From Inia geoffrensis (Eukaryota; Chordata; Mammalia; Artiodactyla; Iniidae): a DNA stretch of 64,000 nt. Positions 55,271 to 64,000 of this stretch are shown one piece after another. The first letter of the stretch is position 1, and each line of letters opens with the position of its first letter. The translations under genes were made by a program, and so were the position numbers. The stretch covers positions 64,054,408 to 64,118,407 of the forward strand of contig CM070904.1 of the NCBI GenBank assembly GCA_036417435.1. Direction: 5' to 3'. Under the pieces are notes generated by a model. It worked only from the letters and a program-made list of their open reading frames with translations. It was not told the DNA's origin and ran no database searches.

Positions 55271-57084
55271 CTACCACAGCTAACTTTGAATAATGACAGC
55301 TAACTTTGTTCTGGGCATCAAGACCTGCTAGAAAAATGGTTAGATTCCCTTAATAATATGTACAGGTTAGCAAAACAATATTTAAATTCCTGACTCCCCT
55401 GATTGGATTTTCAGTGGAGGACATGAGAAGTAAGCCCTACTTATTTGGAATGAGTTGGTCAGAAGCACCCTGACTGCTGGTAGGGGTAATGAGAGTGTAA
55501 GGATGCTGAGTCCCAGAAGGGGATTGCATCTTCCATCCAACCTTCAAAAGAAGCTTAGAAATCCCTTTCTACTGGGCTCCCTGTCTTTACAAGAGCCCAC
55601 ATATCTGGGGCAACATCCATCCTCACCCACTTTGGTTGAAAGAAGGAAAAGCCCCAAATGTAAGAGGATCCTGTCAGGGGACCAGGGAGGGCGAAAAGGA
55701 TGATGGATAATTGGTGCCACTTTTTTCTTTTCAGAAGGCCTTTATCTCTTTTATAAAGTGTTTGGCCTTGGCCAGCCAACATTATGTGCACCGGCTAGGA
55801 GAGTTTGGATAAACTAGTCCCCAAGCCATTCTGAAACAGACATGTAAAGACTTAATCATAATACGAAGTTATGGCATTTTATAAGGAAAGTAAAGAGGAA
55901 GGCATGTGAATATTAGATGAGGTATATGATGAGGTGTGTTATTATACAGGTATTACGTGTATATATACTTTACCTAGGATTGCTATTGCTCAAAGCATTA
56001 GAATTTGAAAAATCACATTAGCTTCCAACAAGGCACCTTGTAAAGTGGAGCTTAAAAATATCTTAGAAAGAAATATGTTGTATGTAACTTGTTGCTCCGT
56101 TCCCCCTCAACAAAAAAAAGACGGAAATATGGCGAGACGTTGTCTATGTCAGGAGAAGCTAGGAGACACTTAGAGTTGATCTTTTAGACTTTTTCCTAAA
56201 CCTGTACACAACCCTAAAATGGGTAAGTACCTTCTACTTTGGGGGATGGATATAACAAGGTCCTTTGTGATCTGCAAGGCTGCTCTTTCTAATATCCCTC
56301 GATACACTGAGGCCAAAATTTCCCAGGGAACAAAAAAATTGAGACTGTAGTCATTTCCCTTTGAAGTTCAAGTCCTAGGGTGTTTGTCATGGATGGAAAT
56401 GGTACCACAAGGTCTTGAAAGGAAACTCATCTTGAGAGGGTGTGATCTGCACTGGGGTCCAGCTCATCCTTGAGGTATGTAGGAGAAATTTGGCCCCATT
56501 ATTGTATGTAAGTTTGGCCTGAAGTCCCTTTAGAATTAGCAAACTGGCATTAGAGTTACATTGTGGAAATTATAGCTGGGCCATAATATATAAATGCAAA
56601 AGAACCCATAATCTTGATGTTGCAAGCAAGTGGCACCACTGAGCCCACTCCAGAGAACTGAAGCAAAATCAACGTGCTTCTACTGAGAGGGATTTTTTTT
56701 TTTAAATACAGTTACGCTTTGCTGTGGAAATAGAAACAATGACAGTAGAAACTGGGGGACCTGCTAGTGGACAGATCATGGAATTACTGCTTGGCTTTTG
56801 AAAGCTGGATTAACCACATTTGGCTGAATAAATCCCCCTCAAATCCCTAAATAATCTCAAAAAGGGGAGCCTCTTGAGCTTTTCACTTTGTGGCCATCTC
56901 AAACATATGACACCATACAGCATTTGCTTTGGGCTGAAGCAAGAAGACCTTCCTTAAACATGGATTACACTTCACTCCCCGTGATTCATTTACACACAGG
57001 TCCATTGATACTATTTTGTAATTCTTCTGGGCTTTTCAATATTTCATAGTAAAAATATTTGTGTGTGTTTATGTTTGTCTCTCT
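55271..57084 (+). other. Intron 2 stretch without recognised features
   Basis: No repeat or exon was identified by eye apart from short A/T runs. Confidence 0.4.
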
Positions 57085-57192
57085 CGCTATATATACATAT
57101 ACACACACATATGTACACACTGTTGTGTGTATGGGTATATATATACTAGATATATATACACACAGGTATATATGTGTATATATATTGTGTGT
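57085..57192. repeat. Complex TA/CA/TG simple repeat
   Basis: Mixed tatata, cacaca and tgtgtg tracts over about 108 bases, with several self-complementary blocks. Confidence 0.9.
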
Positions 57193-57359
57193 ATTTCTAA
57201 CCACCGAGCAAAATTAAGCTATTTCATAAATAATACAGCATAAAATCATAATATGCTGTTTACTCTAATAATTTAGTTAACTATCTGTTTTTCTTTTGTA
57301 TAAGTAACTTAGAAAATTGTTCACCATGTTTTTTATTCCATTAGGAAGTGTGGTTTATG

Positions 57360-57465
57360 CGAATGGGGACTTTGTATGTTTCATTTAAATCCATATCCCC
57401 AGCACCTAGAACAGTGTCTGGTACTCATTACATGTTGATTGAATGACTGACTGAATAAAAGAAGT
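57360..57465 (+). repeat. L2 3'-end relic
   Basis: ccccagcacctagaacagtg and a gaatgactgactgaata end, typical of L2. Confidence 0.65.
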
Positions 57466-57914
57466 GAAGTAAGCTTGAAATGATTATAATCATTTAAATT
57501 ATATATAATTGTGAATAAATTATACCAATTATAAATTGGTAATCATTCATCACCAATTAAACTTCAATTTGTCTTACATATGATATTTTTAAAAGCACAG
57601 GATACATACTCTGTAAAGAAAAATAAGACGGCAGATTATATTAGATTTACAAATAATATATGTGAAAGAGCTCTAAAATGTTATTTTTATTATTATAATT
57701 GAATACTTTTAAAAACTCACAGAAAGTAACACTGTGATATGTTAGCAATTACAGACCTTTTATCAAATGTTTAATAAATTCCTTAAAATTTTATATAAAT
57801 GTCCAGAAGACTATGCAGCAGTTGTAATAACCACTAAAATATTTTCTTCCAATTTATTTGTCTAGGCAATGTTAAAATTATCTTGATAAAAATCTCAGAA
57901 AATCACTTTGTTTC

Positions 57915-58070
57915 CAAAATAAGATGGGAAATGGAAAACATGTTGGACAAGGAGTCAGCTGTCAATATTCCAGCCCAGCTTGCTGTGTACTGTGGTCTTT
58001 GGAAGGTCTTTTCCCAAGCAGCAGTTTCCTCATTTGTAAAAAGAAGAAAACATACCTCTCAAAATCGCTT
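57915..58070 (+). repeat. MIR relic next to exon 2
   Basis: Contains ggacaaggagtcagctgtca and cagtttcctcatttgtaaaa. Confidence 0.6.
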
Positions 58071-58181
58071 GAAATTTTGATTCTAAATACCCTAGTATTT
58101 GGCACTGTGTCTACAGGTTTCATTAAACTCTCAGTCACTAGGCGAAATGCAAAAACCCTTCCTTTGCAGAATTAGCAATAC

Positions 58182-58350
58182 CTGCATTGCTTTCATAGCA
58201 ATCGGTGCCTGTTAACTCCTGGGCAAGCGCACAGTTTCCTGTTTGCCTCAGCACAGTCAGAAACGTAGAAAACCAGTTTTCTTTCTGCACGATCCTTTTC
58301 AGTAGCTCTCTTACCCCTGCTTCATTTCCATTATTTTCTGCAGCAGAAAC
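58182..58350 (-). CDS. IFIH1: IFIH1 exon 2: end of CARD2
   Basis: 169 bases, 56 codons plus one base (human 152-207). Encodes [56 protein letters not shown]. This is the last third of the second CARD, whose helices build the MAVS-nucleating tetramer, followed by the start of the linker. Acceptor aaaacag, donor gtattg. Human reads [20 protein letters not shown]. It is the first exon of the gene in this window; exon 1 is missing. Confidence 0.97.
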
Positions 58351-58870
58351 CTGTTTTAAGAGAAAAGTAGAATTAAAGAAGTCCAACTATCTTATGAATA
58401 AATTTAAACAGGAACTAGCCTTTAGAAAAATTGCACAATTAAGCATATGTATAAAGGCTCATGTTCAAATACTAAAGAAAACAGCAATACCGCTTACAGA
58501 AATTTTGGATTCTAGGGGGAAAAAAATCCCTGGGCCAATCCCCCTTTTAAATATACACTATTTTTTTAAGCTATTGAGATATTCAAAGCTGACGCTTAGG
58601 AAACAGATGTTTTACCACCGCCATTCTGAATAAGGGGTGCAAAAGAAGGCATCTTTAATCTCTAGCCATGTTATGTCTATTTGCATCAATTTCTTTCTGT
58701 ATATCTAGGGCTTGCTATATCTTTTCAACTCATGGAGTCTATAAACAGGAAATCAAACATTTCTTATCCAACCTCTCTTTCTTCACTATTACCATTATGG
58801 AATAAGTAATTACTATCAGAGATTTATATTCTTTAATATTTGTATTATTTATTACTGCTATAATACATTT

Positions 58871-59076
58871 TTTTTTTTTTTTTTTGCGGTATGCAGGCCT
58901 CTCACTGTTGTGGCCTCTCCCGTTGCGGAGCACAGGCTCCGGATGCGCAGGCCCAGCGGCCATGGCTCACGGGCCCAGCCGCTCTGCGGCATGTGGGGTC
59001 TTCCCGGACCGGGGCACGAACCCATGACCCCTGCATCGGGAGGCGGACTCTCAACCACTGCGCCACCAGGGAAGCC
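58871..59076 (-). repeat. CHR SINE, young, antisense
   Basis: T run, gcggtatgcaggcctctcac through ccaccagggaagcc. Flanked by ctataatacattt (58858-58870 and 59077-59089). Confidence 0.95.
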
Positions 59077-59445
59077 CTATAATACATTTTTTTTTAATTT
59101 GTATTTACTTAATATTATAAGACAAATTTATTTCTATATTCCTTTTTTTAAGTATTGGGCAGAAGCATTTCTATATCCATTCATTACTATTTTTAACCTT
59201 CATTTAATTTCTCCTTTAGATTAATCTATAAATCTTTTAAAATGTGAATCATGTGTGTAATCATTATTACAGTGCATCTCCCCAGTTCTTAATACAGCAC
59301 CAGACATTTGGAGAAAAGATCACATTTAGACCAGAAAGAAATTAGGCAGGACACCATCAACTAGCTGGGCCATTGTTCATCCTGCTTCCTCTCCAGACCT
59401 CAGTTTCTACATGTGTAAAATGAAGCAACTGAAATGAAATTACAG

Positions 59446-59600
59446 CGTTTGTCCATCCTAGCTGCATGTTAGAATCACCTGAGGAGCTTTAGAAAACACT
59501 GACGTCTGAAATCTACCCCCAGAGGTTCTGACTTGTCCATGGGGGGAAACCAGAAATTTTTTTCAAAAGCACCTCTTGAATTCTAATCAGCAAGCTTAGG
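59446..59600 (+). mobile_element. MER5-type hAT relic
   Basis: gcatgttagaatcacctgag and ccccagaggttctgac, the MER5 pattern. Confidence 0.7.
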
Positions 59601-59899
59601 TAAGAAGTACTAACTTACATACTCTCAAAGGTCTTTCTCAACATTTGCCCATCTTCTACGTGTATAATATGGACTATTCAGCTAGATTAATTGTTTCCTA
59701 CGAATTTGTGTATTTTCTAGTCCTATAAATATATCCAATAACCACTTAATTTCAGGAATTCACATTTTTGGAACAATGTCTGGTACAAATTCAGTGTTTA
59801 TTATTATGATGACTGGGAAAAGCATCTATCTTTACAAACATTTCACCAGCAGACACTACTTAATACAAGATTATACCACATGAGTTCTACCCAAAGAAT

Positions 59900-60115
59900 A
59901 TGTTCGTTTCATTAGTTAATAATTATGTTATTATACATGTTTTGCATATAACAACCCAACAACTCTGAAGAAGATACCGATATTAACCCATTTTACAGAT
60001 CAGAAATCCAAGGCTCAAAGAAGTCCAGTTACCTCCCTAAGGCCACAAAGCTAGTAAATGGCAGAGATAGAATTAGATCCCAGGCATTGGCTTCAGAGGC
60101 TGAATACTGCCTTAT
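59900..60115 (+). repeat. MIR relic
   Basis: cattttacagatcagaaatc and gccacaaagctagtaaatgg. Confidence 0.8.
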
Positions 60116-61301
60116 TGGGCTATAATTATAGCTGGTAATTGTCTCCAATTTTAAGTTCATTTTCTGACAAGAAGTGGTTAAAATGACTACTAGACTTAAT
60201 AAAATTTAGGCGATTTCAGTCCATCTGCCCCACAGCATTTCTAAGCAGATTGTTGCTCATTTCCTACTTTTCTTTAATTTTGTTCATTTTCTAATGGAAA
60301 TTCTTTGTCTTCTCTGATGTTTGTAACATCTCTATTTATTCCCTGCTAATTTAAGCAGTAGTCTCTAAAGATGCTAAATGAGACTGGTTTGAGCACCTTA
60401 TTTTAACTCAACCATTTCCATTTTTAATTATCTCAGCCTTTTATCAGCTTTAAACTCATTCCACAGAAGTAGTAATCAGAAAGCATTTCTCTAAAATGAA
60501 CAAGTGAAGCACTGTAATAAATACTTATACTTAAAAACCTAAGCATATTAGATCCACTAAATTTTCTTTGACTACTAACCAGTTATTCGATCTTTACTGT
60601 AGAATTGTATTTGTCAAGCTTGCTTTGTCCTTACTGAGTTCAGGCATTTGAGAATCATTATGCCATTATTTCCTGCAAGTATTTTTATTATTTGAATGTG
60701 GAACTACATGTATAATACCTGTGCAATTTTAGCAGGGTCATCAAGATTCTGAATTTTTAAGAAATCTTCCTAGTTTGAGTGCTAGAAAGTACATCAATTC
60801 CCTTTAAAGCAATCATACAATGTTTTTTACTTAATCTGTTCTCCTATATATAAGATCCCAATATATACACTTGATTACTGAAATTCTTGGGAAATGAATA
60901 TTTAGACTTGAGCCTGAAACAGGACATATAATGATTCCCACTCATCTTCTTCCCCACTGAATGTATTCTCTGAATATGAAGTTAAAAATGTCTATGGATA
61001 CATTGTTAACTAATTTATAGAGTGTAAAATAAATATGAATTTGTGGGTAACACAGTTCAATGCTTTCATATCCTGAATTCTTTGATCTATGTTTTTTCTA
61101 ACAGAAATCAGTAGAGAAACCAAAGATATTTCGCTTAAGCACTGGCTTGCCAACACAATTGTAAAGGTAGATAAAAATGCTTTCTCCCCCCTCAGAACAA
61201 CTGTAGATAGCTATTTAAATATAATGGTGACTTTTTAATATAGCAGAGCTCAACCCTCAGTACCAATAAGTCAGGAAGCAAAACTCTTTACGTTAAAAAC
61301 A

Positions 61302-61305
<4 letters not shown>
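60116..61305 (+). other. Intron 1 stretch without recognised features
   Basis: AT-rich, no exon or repeat recognised. Confidence 0.4.
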
Positions 61306-61338
<33 letters not shown>

Positions 61339-61528
61339 GGTACGCGGGCCTGTCACGGCCGTGGCGTCTCGCGTTGCGGAGCACAGGCTCCAGATGCGCA
61401 GGCTCAGCGGCCATGGCTCACGGGCCCAGCCGCTCCGCGGCATGTGGGATCTTCCCGAACCGGGGCATGAACCCGTGTCCCCTGCATCGGCAGGTGGACT
61501 CTCAACCACTGCGCCACCAGGGAAACCC
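61306..61528 (-). repeat. CHR SINE, young, with a 31-T tail
   Basis: Uninterrupted T run 61306-61336, then the near-consensus antisense body. The long pure tail suggests recent insertion. Confidence 0.95.
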
Positions 61529-61895
61529 AAAAAAACGAACAATTTTTAAAGAACAAGTTCCCCCCAAAAGTTAATGTCTTTCTGAATGACTATGTATTGT
61601 CACAATGACATAACTAATTACTTATTTGTACTTTTTGTTGCTAACAAAATTCTTACCCATTCTAATTTACCTGACATTACAATGAGCTAGAAGAAGATTA
61701 ACTCTAATACTCAACTTCATGTAGATGGAACTGGAGGGTTTCTAGTTGGACCGGTTATATTATCTGTGGTTCTACTGTGTAAATGAAAGGTACAGAGGGT
61801 CTTCTAGGACTATAGATGTTTGATGCTTTGCACTGGGCAGGGCTGAAACATGTAGCTTACTTAAGCTGTTCAAATTGATATTAAGACACTGTGGA

Positions 61896-62263
61896 GGGGC
61901 TTCCCTGGTGGTGCAGTGGTTAAGAATCTGCCTGCCAATGCAGGGGACACGGGTTCGAGCCCTGGTCCAGGAAGATCCCACAATGCCACGGAGCAACTAA
62001 GCCCGTGCACCACAACTACTGAGCCTGCGCTCTAGAGCCCGTGAGTCACAACTACTGAGCTTGCGTGCCACAACTACTGAAGCCAGTGTACCTAGAGGCT
62101 TTGCTCTGCAACAAAAAGAGAAGCCACTGCAGTGAGATGCCCCTGCACCACAAAGAAGAGCAGGTCCCGCCCGCGGCAACTAGAGAATGCCTGTGCAGCA
62201 ACAAAGACCCAACACAGCCAAAAGTAAATAAATGAATAAACAAATTAATTTTTTTTTAAAAAA
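61896..62263 (+). repeat. CHR SINE, long variant
   Basis: Starts gggcttccctggtggtgcag, with internal cacaactactgagc repeats, ending agccaaaagtaaataaatg. Probable diverged duplication acactgtggag / acactatagaa. Confidence 0.92.
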
Positions 62264-62419
62264 ACACTATAGAAATGTTTATATGATCCACAGTTCATGG
62301 CTGTGTAAGTCATGGATGTGATACGATGTCACTTAACATCCTAAATAGAAGCAGGGCCAGTACAGGGACACCCCCTTGCTGTTAGGGAGCATTCTATTAT
62401 AATGATCTATAAAGTGATT

Positions 62420-62640
62420 CTTGTATTTATTGCTGAGTCCTCAGTGTTTGCAATAGTGCCTCACATATACTAGACATTCTTTAATTATTTGTTAGAAAAA
62501 TGAACACTGATCAACACTGCATCGTAAACTCCATGAAAGCACAGACAGTATTGGTGTTATTCTCCAATCATTTCAGCACTAGCATGGTGTCTGATGCAAA
62601 GTGCGACTCCATAAATTTAAACCGAATGAATGAATAATCA
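62420..62640 (+). repeat. L2 3'-end relic
   Basis: gtaaactccatgaaagcaca and a gaatgaatgaata end. Confidence 0.6.
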
Positions 62641-63214
62641 GTTGACCAAATAAATTTCTTTGGGTACCTGCTGGTCACAAAACTAAATCTAGGGTCATGT
62701 TTTTAGAAGTGCTTATGTAAGAGGGGCAGGGATTGGGAGGTGGAGGTGAGAATCCAAGACCAAGTAGAAAGTGTCAACTGGAAAACAGGAAAAGCATTCA
62801 AATAAAATGTGTTTTAGAAGTTCTGATTTCTTAGTTAAATGCTATTTTAATGTGTCAAAAAAAGCAGATTTGGAGATCGTATATTCATCATCCACCCATC
62901 CATTCCCCAATGCCTGGCAAGGCAATTCATTACTCCAAGTGTTTTCATTTCTTATTCCAGACAATTCCTTGGAAGTAAATCCAATCAATCAGCACTTATT
63001 AAGCACCAATATTATACTTAGTCCTAACTGGGTTCTGGTTTCATCCTTAGATGAAAAACATTGTTTCTTCCTCAAATCACAGTTTAATCCAGGGACTTTA
63101 GGAGGCAGATCTCAATTTCAACATGGGGTATTTACCTAAATCCCTGAAACTTTAAATTCACAAGGAAATGTGACTAAATAAATAAGAGAAGTCACCATGA
63201 TAACCAAACAGCTC

Positions 63215-63435
63215 TTTCTTATTTATAAAGCTTTTTCATAAACACTATTTCTCACTCATGTTCAATAAAATTCTGTGAATGAGAGAGGAAATTATTATTA
63301 TGTCCATTTTCATGGGTACACTTAGGATCAGGAAACAAATAATGTAGTCCAAAGTAACGCAGATGGTAAGAAACAGAGATAGATCTCAAATCCAGCTCTT
63401 GCCATTCCAAATTCCCATGCTGTCCCCACTACACT
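63215..63435 (+). repeat. MIR relic
   Basis: tgtccattttcatgggtaca, then gtaacgcagatggtaagaaa; diverged MIR core. Confidence 0.55.
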
Positions 63436-64000
63436 TTGCTGTTACACGATAAACATTCCTCAAGGACCCCATATCAACATGCTGTGGATTCTTCTAAACC
63501 TAGTGGTGCCTTTCCATCGTCCGCCATTGATTCCTTTTGAGACTGATGGTACCTGTAAAATGACGTGTACAAAAACTATTCCAAAGTTTCACACAGACAC
63601 TATTGCTCCTTTGAAAGCCTCAGATACATAGCTCCTCTAGCATTCAGGGCCTCCTTTGAAATACGACTCTGAGGGATAATTTGGGTTGCTTTGGCCTTAA
63701 CTGCTACCACTACACAAATGTCCCTTTACTCTATATCTTCTTTGTGTCAAATCCCTTGCATTCCTGCTAGCTGCCTCCAAGCTTGCCAGAATCAAGAACT
63801 TGGATAAAAACTAGCTGGCAGAAATTCAATCCAGGCAAGACAAAAGTGATGCTGATAGGCAGACATATTTAGAGTAAATAAGGAGAAGTGCTGTTTCGCT
63901 GGCAATCGGGACATCGTACCCACCAAACATAAACAGCTTTGTGGTGTTACTGGACTCTGTTGCTTCTGGACTTCCTAACAGCTACTGTGGCTGGAAATGC

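Larger units (their letters stand above)
58351..64000 (-). other. IFIH1 intron 1 (partial)
   Basis: At least 5.65 kb. Contains three CHR SINEs, a MER5 relic, two or three MIRs and an L2 scrap. No reading frame resembling CARD1 was found on the minus strand, so exon 1 is taken to lie beyond 64,000. Confidence 0.8.

Noticed and set aside
58351..64000. Exon 1 of IFIH1 hidden in this stretch
   Set aside because: No minus-strand frame resembles the start of CARD1, and no GC-rich first-exon region is present.

Overview
This window is a piece of a mammalian nuclear genome, almost certainly from a cetacean. The evidence is the many copies of the tRNA-derived CHR SINE (the head 'cttccctggtggcgcagtgg' and the CpG-rich tail ending 'gaggcccgcgtacc'), several with clean target-site duplications. 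This SINE is typical of whales, dolphins and hippos. Cetartiodactyl-type L1 3' ends, MIR, L2/L3 and MER5 relics and MaLR LTRs make up most of the rest.

The only protein-coding gene seen is IFIH1 (MDA5), the cytosolic sensor of long double-stranded RNA. It lies on the minus strand and fills about positions 9,835 to beyond 64,000. Exons 2 to 16 are all present, each with an AG acceptor and a GT donor, matching phases and no stop or frameshift. Together they encode 868 residues, against 874 for the matching part of human MDA5. Exon 1 (CARD1 and most of CARD2), the promoter and the 5' UTR are not found and should lie just past the right edge. Every helicase motif (Q, I, Ia, II/DECH, III, IV, V, VI), the pincer and the C-terminal zinc domain are encoded.

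Layout: 1-9,834 is intergenic DNA downstream of IFIH1, with an L1 piece, a MaLR LTR, MIR relics and a 92-bp tandem duplication. 9,835-10,133 is the last exon with a short 3' UTR and an AATAAA signal. 10,134-26,186 holds exons 15 to 6 in a compact cluster covering the helicase and C-terminal domain. 26,187-58,350 holds exons 5 to 2 in long introns of 4.6 to 14.4 kb loaded with transposons, plus a UBB (ubiquitin) processed pseudogene in intron 5. 58,351-64,000 is intron 1.

The most interesting observations are: (1) a 5'-truncated L1, flanked by a perfect 12-bp target-site duplication, sits 15 bases from the 3' splice site of exon 11, between the acceptor and the likely ancestral branch point, and both L1-derived alternative acceptors would introduce the same early stop; (2) an extra lysine codon changes the second zinc-binding pair of MDA5 from CxC to CxxC; (3) oppositely oriented CHR SINEs flank the frame-neutral exon 3; (4) a strong CTCF-like motif lies in intron 3. 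I found no wholly new gene system. Comparisons with human MDA5 are from memory, anchored on well-known residues (K335, E444, E627, R720, R779, R822, C907/C910/C962/C964).
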